The position numbers and the translations under genes are program-made. Below, piece by piece: positions 1 to 9,979 of a stretch of 64,000 nucleotides of DNA. Location of the stretch: NCBI RefSeq assembly GCF_042186555.1, contig NC_133333.1, positions 219,792,757 through 219,856,756 on the forward strand. Direction: 5' to 3'. The notes under the pieces were generated by a model. That model ran no database searches and was not told where the DNA came from. It saw only the letters and a program-made list of their open reading frames with translations. Position 1 is the stretch's first letter; each line of letters opens with the position of its first letter. This DNA is from Aquarana catesbeiana. Its lineage: Eukaryota > Chordata > Amphibia > Anura > Ranidae.

Positions 1-199
1 CACTGGTGTAAAAACTGAGGTATCCCTGGAAGGGGAGGGGTTATATAGGGGGTTGAACTTCCTGATTAGGGTGTGACCAGTGTCCAATACCTAGTGATAC
101 CCTATAACCCATCAGTAATTACTGTGGCTCTGTGTCCCGTGATGTCCGAGAAAAGAAAAATGGCCTGGTCAGGGGTAAATTCTTCCAGGGCTGAAGTGG
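1..199. mobile_element. piggyBac-like element, right end only
   Basis: The last ~40 bases match the conserved end of the piggyBac-like family seen several more times here: the GGTCAGG...GTAAAT block, then CCAGGGCTGAAGTGG directly against TTAA at 200-203. The sequence before that (1-155) is not like the internal part of the other copies and may be another repeat joined to the end. The left end lies outside the window. Confidence 0.6.
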
Positions 200-203
200 T
201 TAA

Positions 204-1388
204 AAGAAAGAAATACTTGAAATATATCACTCTGTGTAATGAATCTATATAATACATGAGTTTCACTTTTTGAATAGAATTAGTGAAATAAATAAACTTT
301 TTAATGATATTCTCTTTTTTTTGATGATAGTGTATGACAAAGCACAGCTAACACGTACCAAAACCACAGGTATAGTGGGCTGCGCCCGCGCTGCTACAAA
401 GCGCAGGGGGACAAAGTGAAGCCACACTAATGGGTTGGTGTTCATGTAAAAATATCAGTACTAATAAAGCAAAATACATATTTTCATCTTTATTTTTGTA
501 GTGCAGTTTTTATATACATAAGTGTGTCTTTGTTGTAGATCCAGATTATTTATCGCATTGATTCTCTAGGTACATAATATAAATGTCAATTCACAAAGAT
601 CATCCCGGGGTCACGGCTCCTTAGTACATCATCGTCTTCTGAGTGACATTAATTGTGAGGTTGTACGCTGTGTCAACAAGCAGCCAATAGAACCCCGTTC
701 TACCTGGAGATAAAGTAACAATTCATTAGACAAAATATCGATTGACGAGAAATAAATATGTAACAGCTGAATAGGACTCCAAATACTTTGATGTAAAGAG
801 ACGATTTCTCAGCTTTGTGATATTCACAACAGAGGTGACTATTCTGATGACAATCAATTAGAATGAATGAGCCGCTCAACCCTGGTGAATGGAGCCGTGT
901 ACAGAACCAAAGAGAGAAATCTGCCACATTCGCCGTCCGGCGGAAACTGGCGATAGAAATAAATAGGAGCATGGTAATGCCCTTTCATAAGTTATTTTCA
1001 CCAATTGTGGTGCGGAAACGCGCTCGAGAGTGTGCGTTTTCCCACAGAAAAGTGGTATCCTCTGCTAATGCGTGCGGGTGCCAATATTTCCTAATTATTT
1101 GCCCACGCATCGAACAAAAGTGGGTGCATTTGCAGGCACCAAAATGTATGGTACCACAGTAATATGTGGTTTGTTGCGGCGCAATTATAAATGTAGCGAT
1201 GTAGTTGCCGCTAGTAACAAACAATCCACCAATTCACCCCGCTGCCAGACTTCATGCATCTCTTCCAGAGACAATGAACAGTCTTTTGCTGGTTTTGTTT
1301 TTGTTGTTTTATTGGGGGGTACAACTTGGATAGGGAATAGAGATATGGGATGGCCATAGAACATATAATTGCCATCATATTTTTAGAT
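204..1388. other. unassigned 1.2-kb spacer
   Basis: No gene or complete repeat is recognisable. The AT-rich stretch around 205-330 (TGAAATAAATAAACTTTTT, then TGATGATATTCTC) resembles a 3'-tail seen in widespread vertebrate interspersed repeats, but I cannot name the family. Open frames are short, overlap on both strands and show no domain. Confidence 0.4.
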
Positions 1389-2280
1389 TTAACCACTTGC
1401 CGACCGCCGCACGACTATATACGTCGGCAGAATGGCACGGGCAGGCAAAAGGACTTACAGGTACGTCCTTGCCTGCCCGCGGGTGGGGGGTCCGATCGGA
1501 CCCCCCCCCGGTGCCTGCGGCGGTCAGCAAATCTCCCACGGCGATCGGTGGTGAGGGGGAGGCCATCCATTCGTGGCCCCCCCCTCGCGATCGCTCCCAG
1601 CCAATGGGATCATTTCCCTGCCTCTGTATTGTACACAGAGGCAGAGGAAATGATGTCATCTCTCCTCGGCTCGGTATTTTCCGTTCCGGGCCGAGGAGAG
1701 AAGACTGCAATGTGAGTGCACCAACACACACACACACAGTAGAACATGCCAGGCACACAAAACACCCCGATCCCCCCCCGATCGCCCCCCAATCACCCCC
1801 CCCCCCCTGTCACAAACTGACACCAAGCTGTTTTTTTTTTTTTTTTTCTGATTACTGTATTGGTGTCAGTTTGTGACAGTTACAGTGTTAGGGCAGTGAG
1901 TGTTAGGCCCCCTTTAGGTCTAGGATACCCCCCTAACCCCCCCTAATAAAGTTTTAACCCCTTGATCACCCCCTGTCACCAGTGTCGCTAAGCGATCATT
2001 TTTCTGATCGCTGTATTAGTGTCGCTGGTGACGCTAGTTAGTGAGGTAAATATTTAGGTTCGCCGTCAGCGTTTTATAGCGACAGGGACCCCCATATACT
2101 ACCGAATAAATGTTTTAACCCCTTGATTGCCCCCTAGTTAACCCTTTCACCACTGATCACTGTATAACCGTTACGGGTGACGCTGGTTAGTTTGTTTATT
2201 TTTTATAGTGTCAGGGCACCCGCCGTTTATTACCGAATAAAGATTTAGCCCCCTGATCGCCCGGCGGTGATATGCGTCGC

Positions 2281-3003
2281 CCCAGGCAGCGTCAGATTAG
2301 CGCCAGTACCGCTAACACCCACGCACGCAGCATACGCCTCCCTTAGTGGTATAGTATCTGAACGGATCAATATCTGATCCGATCAGATCTATACTAGCGT
2401 CCCCAGCAGTTTAGGGTTCCCAAAAACGCAGTGTTAGCGGGATCAGCCCAGATACCTGCTAGCACCTGCATTTTGCCCCTCCGCCCGGCTCGGCCCAGCC
2501 CACCCAAGTGCAGTATCGATCGATCACTGTCACTTACAAAACACTAAACGCATAACTGCAGCGTTCGCAGAGTCAGGCCTGATCCCTGCGATCGCTAACA
2601 GTTTTTTTGGTAGCGTTTTGGTGAACTGGCAAGCACCAGCCCCAGGCAGCGTCAGGTTAGTGCCAGTAGCGCTAACACCGCACGCACCGTACACCTCCCT
2701 TAGTGGTATAGTATCTGAACTGATCAATATCTGATCTGATCCGATCAGATCTATACTGGCGTCCCCAGCAGTTTAGGGTTCCCAAAAACGCAGTGTTAGT
2801 GGGATCAGCCCAGATACCTGCTAGCACCTGCGTTTTGCCCCTCCGCCCGGCCCAGCCCAGCCCACCCAAGTGCAGTATCGATCGATCACTGTCACTTACA
2901 AAACACTAAACGCATAACTGCAGCGTTCGCAGAGTCAGGCCTGATCCCTGCGATCGTTAACAGTTTTTTTGGTAGCGTTTTGGTGAACTGGCAAGCGCCA
3001 GCG
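2281..3003. repeat. 360-bp tandem duplication inside the piggyBac-like element
   Basis: The block beginning CCCAGGCAGCGTCAG at 2281 recurs at 2641, an exact 360-bp offset. Both copies contain CTCCCTTAGTGGTATAGT, CAGTTTAGGGTTCCC and TGCAGTATCGATCGATCAC in the same order and end in the GGTGAACTGGCAAGC block. Scattered point differences separate them. The duplication lies just upstream of the transposase remnant, in what would be leader sequence. Confidence 0.9.
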
Positions 3004-3056
3004 GCCTAGTACACCCCGGTCGTAGTCAAACCAGCACTGCAGTAACACTTGGTGAC

Positions 3057-3447
3057 GTGGCGAGTCCCATAAGTGCAGTTCAAGCTGGTGAGGTGGCAAG
3101 CACAAATAGTGTCCCGCTGCCACCAAGAAGAAGACAAACACAGGCCCGTCGTGCCCATAATGCCCTTCCTGCTGCATTCGCCAATCCTAATTGGGAACCC
3201 ACCGCTTCTGCAGCGCCCGTACTTCCCCCATTCACATCCCCAACCAAATGCAGTCGGCTGCATGAGAGGCGTTTTTATGTCCTCCCGAGTACCCCTACCC
3301 AACGAACCCCCCCAAAAAAGATGTTGTGTCTGCAGCAAACGCGGATATAGGCGTGACACCCGCTATTATTGTCCCTCCTGTCCTGACAATCCTGGTCTTT
3401 GCATTGGTGAATGTTTTGAACGCTACCATTCACTAGTTGAGTATTAG
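3057..3447 (+). pseudogene. piggyBac transposase remnant: N-terminal piece joined to C-terminal cysteine-rich domain
   Basis: Two frames carry two ends of a piggyBac transposase. From ~3159 one frame reads LPAAFANPNWEPTASAAPVL then PPFT, the proline-rich motif that normally lies just before the catalytic domain. From ~3300 the frame one base off reads CCVCSKRGYRRDTRYYC, then CPSCPDNPGLCIGECFERYH, the C-terminal cross-brace zinc domain of PGBD4-type transposases. It ends at a TAG at 3445-3447. The DDD catalytic core (normally some 350-400 residues) is absent, so an internal deletion near 3240-3250 fused the two ends, with a frame change nearby. The piece cannot encode an active transposase. 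The zinc domain itself is intact as far as I can read it. Confidence 0.85.
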
Positions 3448-4979
3448 CGTAGGGTACAGCATTGCACAGACTAGGCACACTTTCACAGGGTCTCCCAAGA
3501 TGCCATCGCATTTTGAGAGACCCGAACCTGGAACCGGTTACAGTTATAAAAGTTAGTTATAAAAAAAAGTGTAAAAAAAAAAAAAAAACACAAACAAAAA
3601 TATAAAATAAAAAATAATAGTTGTCGTTTTATTGTTCTCTCTCTATTCTCTCTCTCTCTATTCTTCTGCTCTTTTTTACTGTATTCTATTCTGCAATGTT
3701 TTATTGTTATTATGTTTTATCATGTTTGCTTTTCAGGTATGCAATTTTTTATACTTTACCGTTTACTGTGCTTTATTGTTAACCATTTTTTTGTCTTCAG
3801 GTACAGCATTCACGACTTTGAGTGGTTATACCAGAATGATGCTTGCAGGTTTAGGTATCATCTTGGTATCATTCTTTTCAGCCAGCGGTCGGCTTTCATG
3901 TAAAAGCAATCCTAGCGGCTAATTAGCCTCTAGACTGCTTTTACAAGCAGTGGGAGAGAATGCCCCCCCCCACCGTCTTCCGTGTTTTTCTCTGGCTCTC
4001 CTGTCTCAACAGGGAACCTGAGAATGCAGCCGGTGATTCAGCCAGCTGACCATAGAGCTGATCAGAGACCAGAGTGGCTCCAAACATCTCTATGGCCTAA
4101 GAAACCGGAAGCTACGAGCATTTTATGACTTAGATTTCGCCGGATGTAAATAGTGCCATTGGGAAATTGGGGAAGCATTTTATCACACCGATCTTGGTGT
4201 GGTCAGATGCTTTGAGGGCAGAGGAGAAATCTAGGGTCTAATAGACCCCAATTTTTTCAAAAAAGAGTACCTGTCACTACCTATTGCTATCATAGGGGAT
4301 ATTTACATTCCCTGAGATAACAATAAAAATGATTAAAAAAAAAAAAAATGAAAGGAACAGTTTTAAAATAAGATAAAAAAGCAAAAAAATAATAAAGAAA
4401 AAAAAAAAAAAAAAGCACCCCTGTCCCCCCTGCTCTCGCGCTAAGGCGAACGCAAGCACCGGTCTGGCGTCAAATGTAAACAGCAATTGCACCATGCATG
4501 TGAGGTATCACCGCGACGGTCAGATCGCGGCAGTAATTTTAGCAGTAGACCTCCTCTGTAAATCTAAAGTGGTAACCTGTAAAGGCTTTTAAAGGCTTTT
4601 AAAAATGTATTTATTTTGGTGCCACTGCACGTTTGTGCGCAATTGTAAAGCATGTCATGTTTGGTATCCATGTACTCGGCCTAAGATCATCTTTTTTATT
4701 TCATCAAACATTTGGGCAATATAGTGTGTTTTAGTGCATTAAAATGTAAAAAAGTGTGTTTTTTCCCCAAAAAATGCGTTTGAAAAATCGCTGCGCAAAT
4801 ACTGTGTGAAAAAAAAAATTAAACACCCACCATTTTAATCTGTAGGGCATTTGCTTTAAAAATATATATAATGTGTGGGGGTTCAAAGTAATTTTCTTGC
4901 AAAAAAAAATAATTTTTTCATGTAATCAAAAAGTGTCAGAAAGGGCTTTGTCTTCAAGTGGTTAGAAGAGTGGGTGATG

Positions 4980-6105
4980 TGTGACATAAGCTTCTAAATG
5001 TTGTGCATAAAATGCCAGGACAGTTCAAACCCCCCCCCCCAAATGACCCCATTTTGGAAAGTAGACACCCCAAGCTAATTGCTGAGAGGCATGTCGAGTC
5101 CATGGAATATTTTATATTGTGACACAAGTTGCGGGAAAGAGACAAATTTTTTTTTTTTTTTTTGCACAAAGTTGTCACTAAATGATATATTGCTCAAACA
5201 TGCCATGGGAATATGTGAAATTACACCCCAAAATACATTCTGTTGCTTCTCCTGAGTACGGGGATACCACATGTGTGAGACTTTTTGGGAGCCTAGCCGC
5301 GTATGGGACCCCGAAAACCAAGCACCGCCTTCAGGCTTTCTAAGGGCGTAAATTTTTGATTTCACTCTTCACTGCCTATCACAGTTTCGGAGGCCATGGA
5401 ATGCCCAGGTGGCACAAAACCCCCCCAAATGACCCCATTTTGGAAAGTAGACACCCAAAGCTATTTGCTGAGCGGTATAGTGAGTATTTTGCAGACCTCA
5501 CTTTTTGTCACAAAGTTTTGAAAATTAAAAAAAGAAAAAAAAAATTTTTTTTTTTTGTCTTTCTTCATTTTCAAAAACAAATGAGAGCTGCAAAATACTC
5601 ACCATGCCTCTCAGCAAATAGCTTGGGGTGTCTACTTTCCAAAATGGGGTCATTTGGGGGGGGGGGGTTTGTGCCATCTGGGCATTTTATGGCCTTCAAA
5701 ACTGTGATAGGTAGTGAGGAGTAAAATCAAAAATGTACGCCCTTAGAAATCCTGAAGGCAGTGATTGGTTTTCGGGGCCCCGTATGCGGCTAGGCTCCCA
5801 AAAAGTCCCACACATGTGGTATCCCCATACTCAGGAGAAGCAGCTAAATGTATTTTGGGGTGCAATTCCACATATGCCCATGGCCTGTGTGAGCAATATA
5901 TCATTTAGTGACAACTTTTTGTAATTTTTTTTTTTTTTTTGTCATTATTCAATCACTTGGGACAAAAAAAATGAATATTCAATGGGCTCAAAATGCCTCT
6001 CAGCAATTTCCTTGGGGTGTCTACTTTCCAAAATGGGGTCATTTGTGGGGGTTTTGTACTGCCCTGCCATTTTAGCATCCCCAAGAAACGACATAGGCAG
6101 TCATA
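4980..6105. repeat. large palindrome, ~560-bp arms, in the piggyBac-like 3' region
   Basis: The arms meet at an A-rich/T-rich centre near 5547 with almost no loop. The block AATGACCCCATTTTGGAAAG lies on the + strand at 5040 and 5424 and reverse-complemented near 5640 and 6025, so each arm holds two direct copies about 380 bases apart. Further mirrored landmarks are the CACATGTGGTATCCCC/GGGGATACCACATGTG pair (5260 and 5812) and ATATCATTTAGTGACAAC with its complement. Divergence between arms looks like a few percent plus homopolymer length changes. Confidence 0.9.
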
Positions 6106-6531
6106 AATTAAAGGCTGTGTAAATTCCAGAAAATGTACCCTAGTTTGTAGGCGCTATAACTTTTGCGCAAACCAATAAATATACACTTATTGACATTTTT
6201 TTTACCAAAGACATGTGGCCAAATACATTTTGGCCTAAATGTATGACTAAAATTGAGTTTATTGGATTTTTTTTAGAACAAAAAGTAGAAAATATCATTT
6301 TTTTTCAAAATTTTCGGTCTTTCTCCGTGTATAGCGCAAAAAATAAAAACGGCAGAGGTGATCAAATACCATCAAAAGAAAGCTCTATTTGTGGGAAGAA
6401 AAGGACGCAAATTTCGTTTGGTTACAGCATTGCATGACCGCGCAATTAGCAGTTAAAGCGTCGCAGTGCCAAATTGTAAAAAGTGCTCTGGTCAGGAAGG
6501 GGGTAAATCCTTCCGGGGCTGAAGTGGTTAA

Positions 6532-6655
6532 TCAAAACAGCATAAAGTTAGAGCCAGTAGATTAGATGTGCATTTAAACTGAGTATCAATCTCCTCCTAC
6601 ATCTCCATGCAGACTGTTGCTCCTCCTCTGCTCAACTTCCACAGACTATTCCTTC
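6532..6655. other. short spacer
   Basis: This is 124 bases between the piggyBac-like element and the Harbinger MITE. Nothing is recognised in it. Confidence 0.5.
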
Positions 6656-6658
6656 TAA

Positions 6659-7091
6659 TGCCCCATACACACGGTCGGACTTTGTTCGGACATTCCGACA
6701 ACAAAATCCTAGGATTTTTTCCGACGGATGTTGGCTCAAACTTGTCTTGCATACACACGGTCACACAAAGTTGTCAGAAAATCTGATTGTTCTGAACGCG
6801 GTGACGTAAAACACGTACGTCGGGACTATAAACGGGGCAGTGGCCAATAGCTTTCATCTCTTTATTTATTCTGAGCATGCGTGGCTTTTTGTCTGTCGGA
6901 TTTGTGTACACACGATCGGAATTTCCGACAACGGATTTTGTTGTCGGAAAATTTTATATCCTGCTCTCAAACTTTGTGTGTCGGAAAATCCGATGGAAAA
7001 TGTGTGATGGAGCCTACACACGGTCGGAATTTCCGACAACAAGGTCCTATCACACATTTTCCGTCGGAAATCCGACCATGTGTACGGGGCA
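6659..7091. mobile_element. Harbinger-like MITE, copy A
   Basis: It starts TGCCCCATACACACGGTCGG and ends with its inverse (GTGTACGGGGCA). Perfect TAA duplications flank it at 6656-6658 and 7092-7094, the 3-bp TWA signature of PIF/Harbinger transposition. Inside, the end motif CACACGGTCGGAATTTCCGA recurs in both orientations, so much of it folds back. It is the reverse complement of copy B at 30052. No transposase is encoded; open frames on either strand are by-products of the palindromes. Confidence 0.85.
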
Positions 7092-7094
7092 TAA

Positions 7095-7536
7095 GAATTC
7101 CCCATCCATCACTGTGTGAATGATGAAGACATCACTTTTGACCGTGTAAAAATGATGGTCTTAGAACTCTTTCTCCTCCTGTCCAAACTTGTTTCCTCCT
7201 ACACAGACTTGTTTTCTCCTGCACAAACTTGTAGTTACTGAGTTAGTCATGTCACATCTTCTTTTAAGTAATAAGGACTAACTCTGAATAAGCCCCTAAT
7301 AAGGCTCTGATTGCTCGCTGCTACTAGGCCTGAGGCCTGCAGTACCTCTCCCCGGAGGCCTAGTCGTTTAAAAACTTGTCTTTAGATGGTGGGCTACTGT
7401 TCCAGCCAGCCCAACTTGCAAATCCTGTGCCCTCAGGCAACATCGTTTTGACACATATCCCCACAGTTCCCTCACAGACTTCCAGCCCTCCAATGTGGTA
7501 ACACTCACCGACCTTCCACTGCCGTGAGTCCTTGAG
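7095..7536. other. unassigned spacer with a short tandem repeat
   Basis: Around 7170-7230 a CTCCTnCACAnACTTGT unit occurs three times in tandem. Otherwise nothing is recognised. Confidence 0.4.
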
Positions 7537-8491
7537 AGGGGAGCAAAGGAAGTGGGACTTTGAGTGAAGCACATAGTAGCGAAAAGGTGGTTGAGCTGAA
7601 CAAGGGAATTTTATTTATATACACACTTATGACCATAAATATAATGTTGATATCAGAATAGTTGGTAAACACAATAGTACAAGTACCCGTAAATGATAAC
7701 ACAAATATCTCAAATTGTGATCATTGATGTCAAGAACAAGTGCCTACCTACCGGTTGAGGCCCGTCGGTCAACGGTGCAGTGGCAGGGCACCAAAAGACA
7801 CCGGAACACATCCCCAACTGGGGGCCGTGGTAGACAGTCCAGCGAGGGCGACCAAGCAGGCAGCAATCAGGGCGGGCACGGGACCACGAGACATCTCTGG
7901 AAGGGAGTGGAGGATAATGAAGGTGAGCTAGGGGCAAATTAAGTGGCTGAATAATAGAAATAGTGAGGAAGGGACCCATGCAAGTGAGAAAAGGGGCTGC
8001 CAGAGGAAGAGTGACAAATAAATAACTCAGTGGTGAAAAAAGGATATTGAGTGCCAGTGAAAAAAAGTGCAAAAGAGTAAATATACCTGTGTGGACGAGG
8101 AACCAGAGGGAAGAGGAGAGACTCCTATTCAGTATACTGTTATACCAATTCTTATTCAGACCACGTCCCTGGAGCATTGGTTTATGGTGTATGTGTTGTG
8201 GTTGCCATGGTATCGTGCCCCTCTCCTGCTCCGGGGGCCGTGACGCGCATTACGGGCCTCCGCCCATCCTATGTACAAATCTTTTGTTCTTGACATCAAT
8301 GATCACAATTTGAGATATTTGTGTTATCATTTACGGGTACTTGCACTATTGTGTTTACCAACTATTCTGATATCAACATTATATGTATGGTCACAAGTGT
8401 GTATATAAATAAAATTCCCTTGTTCAGCTCAACCACCTTTTCGCTACTATGTGCTTCACTCAAAGTCCCACTTCCTTTGCTCCTCTCTCCT
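7537..8491. repeat. inverted repeat, ~205-bp arms around a 546-bp centre
   Basis: 7537-7738 is the near-exact reverse complement of 8285-8491. Shared landmarks include GTTCTTGACATCAATGATC, TTATCATTTACGGGTACTTG and CAACCACCTTTTCGCTACTA. I count only a handful of mismatches. The centre (7739-8284) carries no recognisable coding domain. The arm tail, with TTGTTCAGCTCAACC and a run of ATAAATAAAATTCCC, resembles 3' ends of Penelope-like or DIRS-like elements, both of which can be flanked by inverted copies. That assignment is inference. Confidence 0.75.
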
Positions 8492-9293
8492 CGACTTATC
8501 AGGGATGGAAATGCATGACCTCACCAGGTCATGATTTCACTTAAAGTCCCATAGGGATGGAAATACGTGACCCTACCCGGTCTTGGCTTCCTAAAAGTCC
8601 CTAAAACTCCTCCTCCTTTTTTGCCCTGAGTCCTTGATGAGGAACTTGACTGGATCATGCGTTCCGACAGCTCCACCTGCCCCTCTGCTCCAGGAGTTCT
8701 TTACCACCGACCGACATTGCCATTGACCTGTAGAGGCAAAGTTCCTTCACAGCTCTCCCCAGGCCTCCTCCTGCAATCAGTACACCCCCCCCCCCCCAGA
8801 TGGGGATGCCCTCCTGCTGCTGCCTAGCATTCCATTCCTCACTTCACTCAGCCGACATCTCCCCCCAGTGGCATATCACCTCAGCTTATATAGGAGGCCC
8901 GCCCCCTGCCAATACCAATTGGTGATTGGTCAGGGCTCCCACATGAGCTGCCTGCCACTCCAGTTCCAGGCCCAGCCCCTCTTCCAGAATCTTCTCTCTG
9001 GAAGCAGGGGAGGCGCCCCAGAACTAGGTGGTCACACCCACTGCTACTCTGATCACTCCCAGCCCCTGGATCAAACAGACAGGCCTAGCTTGCGGCATAG
9101 GCCTGACAAAATTTGCCTGTGCTGACAATCCCTAGTAAAAAAAACTATTACTAGAACCTACCTATTGGTAGAAGGTGCTATTTGCCAGCCCATTGAAATG
9201 AATGGGCTGCCAGAAACATGTTACATGGAAATGCACAGGAAGGTGCAAAAAACGTGCAAGCTTGGACGCACCTATATGTGCAAATGAGTACTC
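8492..9293. other. unassigned, with a short direct repeat
   Basis: The motif AGGGATGGAAAT(A/G)C(A/G)TGACC occurs at 8502 and 8552, giving a ~50-bp imperfect tandem pair. From 8640 to 9125 the sequence is moderately GC-rich with no recognised gene. 9128-9290 has the CATTGAAATGAATGGGCTGC block common in small frog MITEs. Confidence 0.4.
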
Positions 9294-9461
9294 GGGGTGA
9301 TTTACTAAAACTGGAGTGTGCAAAATCTGGTGCAACTCTTCATAGAAACCTTCCAGGTTTTATGGTCAATGGATTATTGAACAAGCTGAAGTTAAAATCT
9401 GATTGGCTTCCATGCACAGCTGCAGCAGATTCTGAGTGCTCCAGTTTTAGTAAATCTCCCC
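9294..9461. mobile_element. small MITE with GGGGTGATTTACTAAA ends
   Basis: The left end GGGGTGATTTACTAAAACTG is mirrored by CCAGTTTTAGTAAATC then TCCCC at 9441-9461. The ~25-bp terminal inverted repeat encloses about 120 bases without coding capacity. Related ends bound the elements at 13838 and 45661. The target duplication is unclear. Confidence 0.7.
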
Positions 9462-9464
9462 TAT

Positions 9465-9860
9465 GGTTTCGGTTCACACCTTTGCGGTTATTATTGCTTT
9501 TTGCAGAAACGCACTACAGTCCATTTAACATGGTTTCCTATGGGACACGTTCACATCTATGCTTTTTTCAGACGCTGCTTTTTTGGAAAGGGTCAGGGAC
9601 TTTTTTTGAAGCAAAAGGGTGCTTTTTTTGGTTCGATAGACTTCAATTGAGAAGCTGCAGAAAAGCATGTAGTGCGTTTTTGCCATGATTTGTGTTTTGC
9701 ATTTTTTAATCCACCCAAACAACAATGTGGCCAAAAAATAAAAAAAAAACATAAAAAATGTAAAATGCATCAAAAACGCGTGTGCAAAAAACACGACATG
9801 CACTGCAAAAAGCACTGCAGAAGCAGATCAAAAGCAAACTGCATAGGTGTAAACCGAGCC
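9465..9860. mobile_element. MITE with CGGTTCACACC ends
   Basis: The left end GGTTTCGGTTCACACCTTTG is mirrored at the right by GGTGTAAACCGAGCC, which abuts TAA at 9861-9863. The middle is rich in AAAAACGC/GCGTTTTT blocks. The TAA and the end style suggest a Harbinger-like MITE, but the left duplication is degraded. Note that 9861-9863 is also the left duplication of the next element. Confidence 0.55.
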
Positions 9861-9979
9861 TAAGGCCCCATTCACATCTCTGTTTCCGATCGCGCAGCAG
9901 ACCACACAGAAAACAATCGCTTTGCTGCACATTTTGGAAACGCGCTGCAAACGCACATCACACTTACCTTGCAATTTAA

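Larger units (their letters stand above)
1393..6527 (+). mobile_element. piggyBac-like DNA transposon, 5.1 kb, non-autonomous
   Basis: The element is bounded by TTAA at 1389-1392 and 6528-6531, the piggyBac target duplication. It starts CCACTTGCCGACCG and ends GGGCTGAAGTGG, so the terminal inverted repeat is short (CCACTT). It contains a rearranged piggyBac transposase remnant at 3057-3447, a 360-bp tandem duplication upstream of it, and a long palindrome (4980-6105) downstream. The last 300 bases are shared with the ~0.96-kb elements at 19036, 42375, 45763 and 48053, which look like internal-deletion derivatives of the same family. With most of the transposase missing it cannot move unaided. 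Homopolymer runs at 3570-3590, 4338-4412 and 5150-5165 suggest age. Confidence 0.85.

Noticed and set aside
1375..1876. Overlapping 120-160-codon frames on both strands
   Set aside because: They lie in the GC-rich left end of the piggyBac-like element, show no conserved motif, and are equally open on opposite strands.
6866..7123. Similar 70-80-codon frames recurring at 6866, 30018 and 52549
   Set aside because: They recur because the Harbinger MITE recurs. They lie on both strands of its inverted repeats and match no protein family.
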